Source: Aphrocallistes beatrix (Eukaryota; Porifera; Hexactinellida; Sceptrulophora; Aphrocallistidae). From it: a DNA stretch of 64,000 bases. Each line of letters starts with the position of its first letter. The stretch's first letter is position 1. The position numbers and the translations under genes were made by a program. The notes beneath the pieces are model-generated. The model did not search any database and had not been told where the DNA came from. It saw only the letters and a list, made by a program, of their open reading frames with translations. Positions 24,311 through 34,743 of this stretch are shown here, piece after piece. The stretch is taken from the NCBI GenBank assembly GCA_963281255.1, contig OY725488.1, positions 7,661,524-7,725,523 on the forward strand. The letters are read 5' to 3'.

Positions 24311-24886
24311 CAGGGTGATCAACTATGAATTCTACTTCATTGATTTGACTAAGATAATTTAGTTAACTTTAAATCGGTTTGCATCTATGGAATCTACCAC
24401 CCTTCTAGTTTAGAAATGAACACTGTTCATTGCATAAAATATTTTTTATACAAATTTTTGAAATAGTATATACCCGGGACGCCAATAATCTGATCTCAAA
24501 AATGTCAAGTTCGAAAAAAACTTTTTCCTCCTGTTTAAATATATTTATATCTTCCTATAGTCAGTTATTAATTCAAAATACTAATATATGATTATTTCTT
24601 TTGGTTTATTGACCGGGAATCACCAATAAGAACAACAATTGTTAAAGTATAATCATAGAATGTACCAAGCATTCGAGATTTTTTCTTTTGATTTTTCTCT
24701 TTTTTCTAAACACAAACATTTATGATCCACCTTAGCAAATACATTAGGAGTGACAGGCAATTCGATTGCAAAATAATTGAAATAATCCTTATAATTCTCA
24801 AGTAAAACGAAATGTCGGATGTTAGATTCTCATGTGTAAGTATAATACTTCAGCAAAATTTGTTGCAGAACTTTTGGATCACCCTG
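24311..24886. mobile_element. mariner-type non-autonomous element, 576 bp
   Basis: Flanked by TA (24309-24310, 24887-24888). The left end is CAGGGTGATCAACTATG; the right end read inwards is CAGGGTGATCCAAAAGTTC. CAGGGTG.TCC is the classical mariner terminus. No transposase reading frame was found inside, so it is a deletion derivative or strongly decayed copy. Confidence 0.75.
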
Positions 24887-25817
24887 TATACTTAAATCTT
24901 ATACTTAAAAGGTACAAAAAGAGTTCATCAATTTCTGGTTAGATTTTAGTTATAATTTATTAATATTATTAATAATGATATGCTTAACGAACTTACCTAT
25001 AGAGATAAAGAGCTGTGTTTCAGATTTGGGGGAGACTGTTGAAATATGGGCTTGCCATCGGAGATGACGGAGCCCCCAATAACATATTTCGGAATTGTGC
25101 ATTGCCATCAGTGACCAGTTCTCATTATTAATTATGTCGAATTTCTGGGTTCGGTAACTTTTTATTTGGGGATTTGCTAATTTCTATGACTGAGATTTAT
25201 ACATAGGATAATCCCTGTTGATCAGTGAAATCTTGTACTAATTTATTCTAGTATCCACTATTAATTGGCAACAGATGCATGTTGAAAAGATCCTGTATAA
25301 ATCAGTTCTATTTGTGCCTGCAATGAATTAATATATTAATGTTGCTGCTTCAGTTGATTATTCGTTTATTGATAAATGCTCTCTTTCCAATGGAATAATA
25401 CTTGAATTTTGTAAACGAATCTATAATCGAGTAGCCTGGTTTGCTGTCCCTTTTCATTTTCATACATATTAAACATTTAAAAATTTATATTTAATTCAAA
25501 AGCTTCCTTTATCACTTCTTCTAATTACCCCATAGGCGCCAAAACCGGGGATCTTCCCTCCCTGTCTGGAGCTGAGGTTTTTTAAAGTGTATACGTATTA
25601 TACGTAAGGTGATAAGATAATATACTACATTGACTAGAGTTTGCTACCAGGTAAGCAAATGCGAATTATTGCGAATAAGACAAGAATGAAGAACATATTA
25701 CCCTCACCCGGTTTATTTTATTTGAATTGTGGGGAAGTAGCCTATTATTCGGGATACGTTTGTTATTTTTCCATCTACCTTTTTGAGTTGTTAATAAGAA
25801 ACTATACAACATTTCTT

Positions 25818-26272
25818 TAGGGCATTAGTCGATCCTCAAAAAAAGGATCTAGATCCAGATCCCGATCCTAACTTATAAAAGGATCTTCGATCCGATCACG
25901 ATCCCCAAAAAGATCCTTTCAATAATAGTCAGAGGACTATCATTTTTAGTACAGTTCCTGGAGGGAGATGCCTTATGGCATGGACGGCGTACAATGTCCG
26001 TCTGCGGCAGCCTGGGGCGTATTTAGTGCTTAAGTTAGTATTCAAACCATAAAACACATTAAAAAATATATTTAATCAACATAAATTTCAACACTTTCAC
26101 CTCCAACTTGGGGATTAAAAAGAAAAAGGATCGGATCGAATTCAGTAAAAGTTTCGATCCGATCCCGATACCGATCCTACTTTTAAAACGGATCGTCGAT
26201 CCGATCTCGATCCTCAAAAAAGGATCGCGATCCGGATCTTTCGATCATGGATCGAAAGATCCTAATACCCTA
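25818..26272. mobile_element. GATCC-rich inverted-repeat element (about 455 bp)
   Basis: The left end TAGGGCATTAGTCGATCC and the right end, read inwards as TAGGGTATTAGGATC, are inverted. Both arms are packed with GATCC/GGATC words (for example gatccagatcccgatcc; cgatccgatctcgatcc). The core (about 25955-26100) is different and resembles part of ABL intron 3, so it is probably a second insertion. The target duplication is uncertain: TA|GGGCA and CCC|TA, or a poor 8-mer. A fragment of the same family is at 48374-48460. Confidence 0.7.
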
Positions 26273-26915
26273 ATTTACTTTATTATGAGGTCTCTTGCTT
26301 TTTATTTTATTAAACTGTTCTTTTTTTATTAAAACGAGATGATTAAATTGAGGTGTCCACACGTGTTATTTTGATGAATTTTATATATTAGAGGTTCGAA
26401 ATGGCACAATTATTTTTTCTGTGCGTTTTGAGTATACGCATCCTTTGATACATGGCAAAAAGCTTAAAAGTTGACGCCACTCTTTTTAACTACACACTTA
26501 CCCAGCTTCATGTCTCCGAGGTTCACATCAAAATTTCCGTTAATCTAAGCAATAAGGATGCAAAATTATGATTAGAGATACATCTATGTATACATATACG
26601 ATAATAGCTAATCAAATATTCGAAAGGTTGCTTAATGTGGGTAATGTTATTCAATATCGTGACAATTTCCTCTTCACTGACTACGAATTTACCATTAATC
26701 ATATTAGGATTAGAATGTTTTAAATTTGTATATCGGGCCCGTTGATATTTTGGTGTTTATTTGGACGATTTTGTGGCTCTTCAGTACATTTAGAGACAAA
26801 CAAACTCAGGCTAGGTTATTCTAATTATTTAGCAGTTCCAAAAGTATATAAATACTATTATTTTGATTACATTTCAGACTTAAATTCAATATAATTATAA
26901 AAATCAAACCGAAAA
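26273..26915. other. Gene-free upstream region of the 26.9-kb gene
   Basis: AT-rich, with nothing specific recognised. Confidence 0.45.
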
Positions 26916-27383
26916 ATGTCTACCGATAGTAGAGCAAAGAATAATCATGTGATTGATATACTGGACGTTTTAGCAATTTCAAATGAGGAGTTGATTAATC
27001 GTCCAATTGGGCAATTGCGTAAATTGCTAAAAGAGAAGACAGAAAATCAATCGCATGCCGATCATATGGACTATCAGGCGTTAGAAAATCTCTTATCCAA
27101 AGCTCGGCGTAAGGCAAAGAAGGTTAAATATGCTGATGACGAGAAACAAAAATATGAAAGCGAAGTGTTTTATTTATCAAATGATCTCTTCGCTTTAGCT
27201 CGGGACAGAGCTGATCTTTTGCAAATGAAGTTAGATCTTTTGAATGAAATACATTGTTTGGAGAGCGCGATGTATAATGAAACCGTTGTCCAAAGAGAAT
27301 CAGATTGCTCTTACCCTTTGAATGAGAGCTTCTTCACCACCGAGAACAATCAAGAATTTCTCCAATATCCACAATTCCAGTAA
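26916..27383 (+). CDS. Small protein with basic segment and leucine coiled coil, possibly degenerate bZIP
   Basis: 155 aa, intronless, good start context (gaaaaATGTCT). Residues about 61-75 are strongly basic (LLSKARRKAKKVKY) and are followed by a helical stretch with Leu every seven residues (LSNDLFALARDRADLLQMKLDLLNEI), which together recall C/EBP- or ATF-type bZIP factors. The diagnostic basic-region signature (Asn...Ala-Ala..Ser/Cys-Arg) is not intact, and the zipper register is four residues off the canonical Asn-to-Leu spacing. DNA binding is therefore doubtful; it could be a non-DNA-binding zipper partner or an unrelated coiled coil. The acidic/aromatic C-terminus has no known motif. 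Both neighbours are transposon-rich gene deserts. Confidence 0.6.
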   Translation: MSTDSRAKNNHVIDILDVLAISNEELINRPIGQLRKLLKEKTENQSHADHMDYQALENLLSKARRKAKKVKYADDEKQKYESEVFYLSNDLFALARDRADLLQMKLDLLNEIHCLESAMYNETVVQRESDCSYPLNESFFTTENNQEFLQYPQFQ

Positions 27384-27699
27384 CGTTTCAACTGATTCAG
27401 CTGCCTTAATTACTTGAAGTAATCCTTCAGCGTTTTATATGCGCCTTTGCTCTATAATAATACACTGCACCGCATCATGCTTCAGCTTTTGTATATCTTT
27501 TAAATTTCAATTTTTTATGTTTAATACCTACTATTTTACCAATTCAAAGCAAATACGTATATAAAATATTATGAAGAGACATCTGAACTGTACTGAAGTA
27601 GTATGACTCGGGTGAACAAATCACTTGAAATGAAAATTGAAAATTGAAAACTGTTTTGGACATTTTTTTTTAGCTTAATATACAATCCTGCATGATATT

Positions 27700-28130
27700 T
27701 GGTACTCAAGCTCTTCCTGATGTACCATTCTGGGTTGACAGTTCTTTGTTCAAATTATGAAGTAGTAACACGCCCCATTTAGCATGTTGTAACCCTCTGT
27801 ATCCCGCCACTTCTCTGGCGTTCACTTTGGTTATGCTTCCTTCCCTGGGATTTTTCAGCCGATTTTGCTTTCAGGATAATACTATTAGTAGACCCAAGTA
27901 TTATTATCAGTAACAAATTTCCAGAATTTTGTTTTCCAATATCAATTTTTTATGGTTGTTGGACGACCATTCCTAGTTTTATCATTAATTCTGGTTCCTC
28001 TACACTTGAACTCATTAAACTAGCGATAAAATGTTGCTTTTTCGAGTGACCAATTCACAAGCAGTAATAAATTTGTTTAGATCTCTTTCGGGATTAAATA
28101 CTGTAGTTTGCATCGGACCTTTGTCATTGT
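27700..28130 (-). pseudogene. Old mariner transposase fossil
   Basis: On the minus strand, translated blocks read FNEFKCRGTRINDKTRNGRPTT (the HTH/GRP linker of irritans/elegans-type mariners) and further on VTDNNTWVYYYPESK-like, matching GDETWVY.YDPE. Many stops and shifts separate them and no ends were found. It is much older than the two mariners at 21 and 53 kb and of a different subfamily. It is a plain DNA transposon remnant with no function expected. Confidence 0.6.
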
Positions 28131-29947
28131 CTGAATATCGAATTGTTTACTGACAATTAACTCCTTTTGAATCACTCATTCTTGATTTGTTACTGCCAGT
28201 ATATTATGCTGTGTGGGAATTTGATTCATCAGGCTCCTTCGCGGTGCCACTGATTTCATGTCGATTATAAAAAATCTGATAAAGAATGAGGAGTGAGAAG
28301 AATCGTCTGAGAAGAAGATTAAAATCTAAATTTTCATTTTTAGAAAAGTGAATCTCTACTGATTTCAAAGAGAACATTTTTATTTGTACAGCTGAGTGGA
28401 TCTTGTGTTGCATTTAGATTCTAGAGTTGATCCCTAGAAATTATTTTCACTTGAAAGTTTCAGCTCTGCAGTTGTTACTTTAGGAACTTTCTCCTCAACA
28501 ATTTTCTGCAATTTGATACAATAATTATTACTTTTTCATTCCCTAATGTATTATAGTAATTTGCTCTGTTAGGTACTGGAACTTTCAGTACGAATTGGAA
28601 AATGACTATTTGACCCGTTAACAGATATCCTACAATTACTTTGTAGCCTGATGAGATCATTTGAGATGTCAAAATGTGGGACTCCCTGATCTGGAACCTT
28701 ATCGAGTTATCGTACTACAATGCACAACTTACATACATAGCTAGACCATGGCGGCGATTATTAATTAATGCTCATCTGATGTGTCATTCGACATTGCGCA
28801 TAAAATGTCCACCAATTCATATATTTTGTGGATATATAAATTTATGCTCGTCTTTCTGGTTTATTACTCCTTTTGACATGGAGCTGTTAGAATTATATAC
28901 TTATTTTGCAAATACAATTTTAACCTCGAACTTGAAGCATAAGCAGAAAAATGCTATGCCACTGATTTCTAAATTCAAATTGATAAAGATATTTTATTTA
29001 TTTATTTGATTCGGAATTATTTACCCGCGATGATTCCGTCTAATCCCAGAAATTATGCATACCAGTTTTTGTAACCATTTTCCATACCCATTTGCCCATA
29101 TACGTATATAAATAAATATATTATACATACCCTGAAGTTATATCTGACATTCGTACTTGCTTCTTCTGTATAATGTAAACGAATTTTTTCAAGAATGTCT
29201 ACAAGGACAATATTCAAATATTGGTTTTGTCCTGTAAAAGTAGTTAATTTGGCATTTTCTATCTTCTATATAACCATATAATGTATACTTTGGATCGTAA
29301 TGAATAAAATATTAATTCTAATAACTTGTTACATTCTATTACTCATCACCTGATTGAATATAATATGCTGATTTGCAGATTTAGGAAATTAATTGAGTTC
29401 TGCGGCTTCTGCCCCAAGCACAATTGGGTTTAAATTTTGTAAAACTCACACAATATTGGTGGTTGAACTCACTGCCGCTAAGTTGACTAATTCATGAATT
29501 ATCAATGAATTACTCAAGATTTTTTAATGTACTGTCATTAGTTCGAATATATTTTTTACCCCCTAGAATGGTTCTCCCGAAACCAATATTTCAATGTTAT
29601 GCTGAAATATATGGACCACCGTTATACAGAGGCCAATTGTAATAGGAAAGGCCACGGGACTATTTTTAATTAAGTGTGACTACTATATAGTGGTAACAGG
29701 TTCTACTGTATTCCTCAACTGCAATTCAAGTGTGCTTTATCGCAATAATATTGCTTTACTGTATGATTTGAGGGAATAATAATTTCAGAACCTAATATTT
29801 CGAGGGTCCATATATTCCGTGACATACCGCAGGATTAGCTTGTTGGTGCATGCCATTACTTCACCATGGATAATTGATAGATATGTTTATATTATCGTGG
29901 ACTCCCCACTATCTCACATTTCTAATTTCCGAATTTAGAAATACTAA
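28131..29947. other. Gene-free stretch with repeat scraps
   Basis: No supported gene. Contains a fragment of the MITE at 42959-43346 (29478-29530, CTAAGTTGACTAATTCATG). Near 29690-29710 there is a possible pogo-like end (ggttctactg|ta) without an identified partner. Confidence 0.5.
29478..29530. mobile_element. Fragment of the MITE family seen at 42959
   Basis: The first ~50 bp (CTAAGTTGACTAATTCATG... followed by attactcaa) match the terminal part of the element at 42959-43346. The second end is absent. Confidence 0.7.
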
Positions 29948-30322
29948 ATGGCAGCCCGATCAACTGATTCATCAAAGGAGATAAAGGAAAATGCAGAGAT
30001 CGAGCAAGAACCCTCTTCCTCGGAGTTAGAAACTGACTCAAATTCTGATGCACTCCAACGCACTTCAGAAGTTTACCATACAGAGAAGCTACCTGAGAGG
30101 TTTGAGTACCCTCATTGGTTCCAGGGCTATGGAACTCAACAGCAACAGAATCCCGTCTTCAAAACCTCGAGCTCGGCCTACGGCTCATTACCGCCCTCTG
30201 TCCATGAGATGCCTGTCATCTATAAGGGCAAGAATCGGAAGTTCTCTGAGCACCTAGGGCAGTGTGGCATGTACCGTAACAATTCTCTCAACACTTCACT
30301 AGACAAAGATAAACCGATGTAG
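29948..30322 (+). CDS. PIERCE1: Piercer of microtubule wall (PIERCE1/2), ciliary microtubule inner protein
   Basis: 124 aa, intronless. PIERCE proteins (C9orf116/C15orf65) are microtubule inner proteins of doublet microtubules, which help anchor the outer dynein arm docking machinery in motile cilia. The conserved core is visible: TSEVYHTEKLPERFEYPHW, FQGYGT, NPVFKTSSSAYGS, PPSVHEMP and HLGQCGMYRNNSLNTSLDK. The Ser/Glu-rich N-terminal ~40 residues are disordered and specific to this protein. An AATAAA lies a few bases after the stop (near 30328). PIERCE1 and PIERCE2 cannot be told apart here. Its presence says the organism builds motile cilia. Confidence 0.92.
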   Translation: MAARSTDSSKEIKENAEIEQEPSSSELETDSNSDALQRTSEVYHTEKLPERFEYPHWFQGYGTQQQQNPVFKTSSSAYGSLPPSVHEMPVIYKGKNRKFSEHLGQCGMYRNNSLNTSLDKDKPM

Positions 30323-30713
30323 CTTAATAAAACAAGCCATTCCTTACATCCGTGCCTTGTGTCACATTCCAATTCCACATATTTCATATTCATGTTTGGT
30401 ACCATTACTCTATTACGTACTTGCTTATTATCGTTCCTTACTATTCACACTATGTCATAATTACAACAGTCCATTGCGCATCCGCAATCGTCACATTGCG
30501 CATGATCAATTGCAACATTAGGGAGGAATACAATCCCAATGGTGAAGAATGGAGGCTTTTAGGTTCGATTGAAAGGATCCTCTGTTCGGTCCGAGGCGTT
30601 TTAGTTGTAGATTGGATCAAAAAATGAGCCAAAATGAGGCTTTTTTGCGCTAAAAATTCAATGCAATGTGGTGGTTTTAGCGACATTAATTTTTGGAATA
30701 GTTTTTGCACATA

Positions 30714-30895
30714 CAGTAGAACTCGGTTAATATCGGGATAAGATATACTTCGGCTTAGTACGTACTCATTTCTCTGAACCAAAATTCATTTATTATATAG
30801 ATTCCTATGTAATACCAACTCGGTTAGTACGTACTTACGGATAGTACGTACTTTTTCCGCTTCCCGGAGGGGTACGTACTAACCGAGTTCTACTG
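30714..30895. mobile_element. Pogo-like MITE family B, 182 bp
   Basis: TA at 30712-30713 and 30896-30897. The left end is CAGTAGAACTCGGTTAATA; the right end read inwards is CAGTAGAACTCGGTTAGTA. The interior carries repeated GTACGTACT words. It lies between PIERCE and DBF4. Confidence 0.88.
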
Positions 30896-31109
30896 TATAG
30901 AAATATTTTAAGTGATATTTGCATATTATGTGCAAAGTGATGATAGATCATGCACAATGGGTCAATTGATCATCGCAGTGTGACGATTCCGCATGCGCAA
31001 TGGACTTTTTAATACCTCACTATGTATGTCTTCCTACCTCTAATAGTACGTACTTGTTAAAATTAAGTTGGCAATTATTTTCCAGCCATTCTTACCCAGT
31101 TTAGATTGA

Positions 31110-32987
31110 ATGAGGGGAAGGAAACGATTAGACTTCAGTAACGCTCACTCTCGCCTCCACAAAGTGTTCTACATCCATTGTCCAGGGTACCCTAGGGAGA
31201 GTTGGTTGCGTCGCGAAATTATCAAGTTTGGAGGAAAGATCGAAGCTTTTCTCTCTAAAGATGTCCACGTGCTAATAACTAATCAGCAGAATGGTGATCG
31301 TGGTTCTTCCCTCTCCAACCCCCCTCCCACCCCTCTCACCCCCCTCAGTCCCCTGTCCGCTTGCACCAGCTCCTCCCGCATGTGGATGGACTCTCCCCTC
31401 AGCACAGAGAACCCGTCTGCCGCGGCCACGGTGATGACGCGGGGCAAGGCCCTCGCGCTGCAGGCCGCCAAGACGCAATGCAACGGCTCCACGGATGTTC
31501 TGGAGAATTCGAAGCGACTCGGGGTGCGTGTGTGGTCCCTGGAGTCAGCTGTTAGGGTTGTGGGGAAGGCTAGGAGGGAGGAGAATAGGCGTTCAATGAG
31601 TTCTGCCTCCTCTAAGACCCTTGCACACGGTGCCAAAACTCTCAAACCTCCTTTTCTGAAAGTCGAAGATTGCTCCAACCGTTTCAAGCCCCTCTTCTCT
31701 GAGTTCGAGTACTGGCCCATTATGGACTACCTGGATAAGATGAACCTCGATCCAGGATTTGACCACGGCAAACTGATCACTCCGTGCAGCCCCCCGCTTG
31801 AGCCAGTCTCTTCATTCAAGTCTCGCAACCAGCCCCTCATCGCTCTCCGTCGCCTGGACCTGAGGATACCCCCAGAACCACTCCCCCTACCCCCCTCCAC
31901 ACCTCCCAGTCAGCTGAGAGGCAAGGGCAGCGGTGTGGAGTTGGGGAGACAGAAGAAGAGAGAGAGGAGGACCAAGCCCTCTGCTGCTTGCCCAGAGCAG
32001 AAAGGCATCCTGAAAAAGCAGCTGGTGGAGCGGCGCGGGTACTGCGAGGCCTGTCTCGCCCGCTACAACTGCATACAGGAGCACAGGGGCTCCGTCCCGC
32101 ACCAGGAGTTCATTGCCAACGCAGCCCACTTCTCACGTCTGGATAGAGTCATCTCCGAGTGTGTCTCGCTTGATCAAGTTGTGGAGAACTTCTCCTCTGT
32201 CATGTCCATATTCTCTGACTCGGTCTCATGTTCACCCTCGGATGTTACCTCGCCCCTCCCCCACTCCAACACCCCCTGCATCTCGCCCACTTACTCTGTA
32301 CCGCAGTCTCCGTACACCCCTTCCAAGGTGTGGGACTCAGCTAGAAACACGCCACTAACTTGCATCTCTTTCAGACCGGAAGCTACCCTCCTCTCCTACA
32401 CCACCCTCTACGAAAACAAACCCACCTCTCCCTTCATTCGGCCTGCGACCCCTGACCTCATCTTACAAACAAGCTTGCAATCGACGCCGCGAGCAACGAA
32501 TCCTCTGTTCTCTCTCCCTCAGCCGATATTCCCCGCCACACCCTACCCTCCCCCTTCCCCTCTGGGCGAAGAGGTGAGACGCTCTTACACTATTCCCATA
32601 GATTCCCCCTCACATGGCACGAAGCCAGAGATAACACTTCTCATCCCTTCCAGCAGTCCCGAGCCCTCTGCCATGGAGTGGTGTGAATCCATCTCACAAA
32701 TCTGCCCCCGGGTAGTTCCTCTAGGCGAGAGGGAGAGCCTAGCAAGTAAAGAGGACAACCCTACCCTCTCACGCCCCTTGAATGAAGCGATTGCTGAGAC
32801 AGTATCCCAATTTATCACCCCGGATCAGACACCCACAAGACAGACACGGGACTCTAATAAATGGTTGAAGGACGGACGAACCCCTCCACTCCCGAAGAAC
32901 ATGGATCCTCATCTCTTTAAGTTCATAAACTACCCCTATCGAGAGGCTAAAGTTGATGCTTTTAAGAAACTGTCAAAATTGTTGTAA
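31110..32987 (+). CDS. DBF4: DBF4-type activator subunit of CDC7 kinase
   Basis: 625 aa, intronless. DBF4 activates CDC7 so that it phosphorylates MCM helicase subunits at replication origins. All three family motifs are present in order. Motif N/BRCT-like lies at residues ~15-55 (VFYIHCPGYPRESWLRREII, GGKIEAFLSKDVHVLITN). Motif M is at ~189-210 (PPFLKVEDCSNRFKPLF, PIMDY). Motif C is a zinc finger at ~312-335, GYCEAC...H.....H with C-x2-C-x9-H-x5-H spacing. The rest is Pro/Ser-rich, apparently disordered and notably GC-rich compared with the surroundings. The C-terminal third has no recognised domain. ATG 31110 leaves only a few residues before motif N. The vertebrate gene has many introns; this copy has none. 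Confidence 0.93.
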   Translation: MRGRKRLDFSNAHSRLHKVFYIHCPGYPRESWLRREIIKFGGKIEAFLSKDVHVLITNQQNGDRGSSLSNPPPTPLTPLSPLSACTSSSRMWMDSPLSTENPSAAATVMTRGKALALQAAKTQCNGSTDVLENSKRLGVRVWSLESAVRVVGKARREENRRSMSSASSKTLAHGAKTLKPPFLKVEDCSNRFKPLFSEFEYWPIMDYLDKMNLDPGFDHGKLITPCSPPLEPVSSFKSRNQPLIALRRLDLRIPPEPLPLPPSTPPSQLRGKGSGVELGRQKKRERRTKPSAACPEQKGILKKQLVERRGYCEACLARYNCIQEHRGSVPHQEFIANAAHFSRLDRVISECVSLDQVVENFSSVMSIFSDSVSCSPSDVTSPLPHSNTPCISPTYSVPQSPYTPSKVWDSARNTPLTCISFRPEATLLSYTTLYENKPTSPFIRPATPDLILQTSLQSTPRATNPLFSLPQPIFPATPYPPPSPLGEEVRRSYTIPIDSPSHGTKPEITLLIPSSSPEPSAMEWCESISQICPRVVPLGERESLASKEDNPTLSRPLNEAIAETVSQFITPDQTPTRQTRDSNKWLKDGRTPPLPKNMDPHLFKFINYPYREAKVDAFKKLSKLL

Positions 32988-34029
32988 CCCTTCAGGAGTT
33001 TCAGCATATTTTAGTGCCATTTAATAGTTATCTCCAAACTTTTCAGATTGCTGATCTCTCTGACTACCCATTTTCTCACTTTTATGCCTATTTAGCGGCA
33101 CACTATAATATAATGTATTATCGTACCTACCCAATTTGATAGCTATCAGTTTGAGAACGAAATGTCTCTATTACTTACTAATTGATTGTGAAGTTTGAAC
33201 CTCGCTTGTAAATGATGCTTAATTGTTTTATATTATAATTATTAACTTGTAAGTCTGAGCGAGGAGTAGACTTGATCCGAACTGCATGAAGTTTATAGGT
33301 CATAGGAGTGATTATAGCTTATGGATAAATACGACCTCACAGGGATGAATCAGGGCTTCATCGAGGCTTACAAATTCTCGCACCAAAATGTGCATTATAA
33401 ATTGACATTTACTTATTATAATTGACCTGATTCCGCACACCCTCCCATTTTTACACTGCACACTGCACACCCAGATGAAGGCCTGCATGGAATATTATTC
33501 ATTAGATAACCACAAAAGTTACGTATATGGCATTCGTTTTCTTCAAGGTTGAAACCGATTTGACCGCATATCAGTATTAATAAATAGTTCCCTAACTGAA
33601 TACGAATATTGATATTCGGTCACTCCAACCGAATATCAACTATTTGCCAATTAGTATTTGTTCTAACCGAATATTCAACTATTCGATTGCAACCTTGGCT
33701 TTTCAGACTGTGATAGTATTTCTTTTGGAGAACAAAAAGTTAACTTCGCCAGGGGCGCCTTTTGGCCTTGGGTCGTTCATTATTAAATTGGTGATTCTTT
33801 ATAGTAAATATTGCAGGTTTGACACACCAAAAGTTCGATGATATGATTTGATAAACAAGGTGTAATAATCTGTCCTTGTAGCCATTTGTCCAGTGTCCAT
33901 TTCATTGTTACTACCTATATCATTACTATGGTTCTCGATCTCAATCTAAACGTTCTGTTAATATAATAATATACCAAAGTTTTTCAGTTAATCTTTTAGT
34001 TCAGTCAAGTATACATTCCATACTGGAGC
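32988..34029. other. Intergenic, with a possible hAT-like MITE
   Basis: DBF4 3' UTR and TOPORS upstream DNA. Within it, 33544-33697 has inverted CAAGGTTGAAACCGA / CAAGGTTGCAATCGA ends and repeated ACCGAATAT words, but no clean target duplication. Confidence 0.45.
33544..33697. mobile_element. Possible hAT-like MITE, 154 bp
   Basis: The left end CAAGGTTGAAACCGA and the right end read inwards CAAGGTTGCAATCGA are inverted. The interior has several direct and inverted copies of accgaatat. An 8-bp duplication could not be matched, so this stays tentative. Confidence 0.4.
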
Positions 34030-34743
34030 ATGTCACATGATCCTGTTGAGGAAGAGAGAGAGACGGAGCCATGTGTCATATGTCTAGATCCAATTGAGGA
34101 TCCCGCTACACTACCCTGTCTACATGTGTTCTGTTTCGTGTGCGTAGTAACAGCTGCCGAGACCTTTTCTCTTTCTACGTGTGCAGTCTGCCGTACTCCC
34201 TTCTCCTCTGTGAGACACCGCGGGGTAGACGAGCCTGTCCTAATCCCGTCGAGTACTGGGGTAGCAGAGGAATCTAGCCCCCGGGCAGTATCCTCCCACC
34301 GTGATAGGAGGAGGAGGAGGGATAGGAGACATAGGAGAAGTGCCAGAAGGAAGATTTACTTGAGACGGTTGTTCGCTCAGCCTTTGGTGGAACAATGTCT
34401 AGATGGAGCGATTGGTAGGAAGGACACGAGTCCGGAATTCTACAAGCAAAACCCAGCAGCCTTACATCCCCTTGTTCCCTTCATGCACCGCGATCTCCGC
34501 CTGTTCCTATCAAGTCCGCAGGCTAAGCAGCTCGAGAAAAGCTTGATAGAAAAGTTCAAGCAATACGATATAAAATCAAGGACTGTTACTGAATACCTGG
34601 AGCCATTCCTAGGCAGATTCGCAGTTCACTTCCAGCATGAAGTGAGAAATTTCGCGCAATCAATCTGTGATCAAGATAAATATGACCGATTGGTCCTGTA
34701 TCAAAGGAGGATTTCAATTTCGCCAATAGTTCAAGAGCTTTAA
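34030..34743 (+). CDS. TOPORS: TOPORS-like RING E3 ligase, short form
   Basis: 237 aa, intronless. Topors is a RING ubiquitin and SUMO E3 ligase that binds topoisomerase I and p53 in vertebrates. The N-terminal C3HC4 RING at residues ~15-58 is complete (CVIC, x11, CLH, FC, VC, x12, CAVC). The region from ~135 onwards (SPEFYKQNPAALHPLVPFMHRDL ... VTEYLEPFLGRFAVHFQHEVRNFAQS) matches the conserved second domain that follows the RING in Topors. A very basic Arg-rich linker (~85-120) could be a nuclear localisation signal. The long C-terminal RS/SUMO-interacting tail of vertebrate Topors (over 1000 aa) is absent. A poly(A) signal ATGAATAAAAAGG lies near 34860. Confidence 0.88.
   Translation: MSHDPVEEERETEPCVICLDPIEDPATLPCLHVFCFVCVVTAAETFSLSTCAVCRTPFSSVRHRGVDEPVLIPSSTGVAEESSPRAVSSHRDRRRRRDRRHRRSARRKIYLRRLFAQPLVEQCLDGAIGRKDTSPEFYKQNPAALHPLVPFMHRDLRLFLSSPQAKQLEKSLIEKFKQYDIKSRTVTEYLEPFLGRFAVHFQHEVRNFAQSICDQDKYDRLVLYQRRISISPIVQEL

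Noticed and set aside
28674-29009. 111-codon frame
   Set aside because: Composition is that of random AT-rich DNA; no motif, no splice context, no coding bias.
30550-30575. ggttcgattgaaagg resembling a tRNA B box
   Set aside because: No A box at the right distance and no cloverleaf. Other ggttcga words (26393, 38123) fail in the same way.
31272-32818. Several minus- and plus-strand frames inside DBF4
   Set aside because: Shadows of the long GC-rich DBF4 frame, with no family resemblance.
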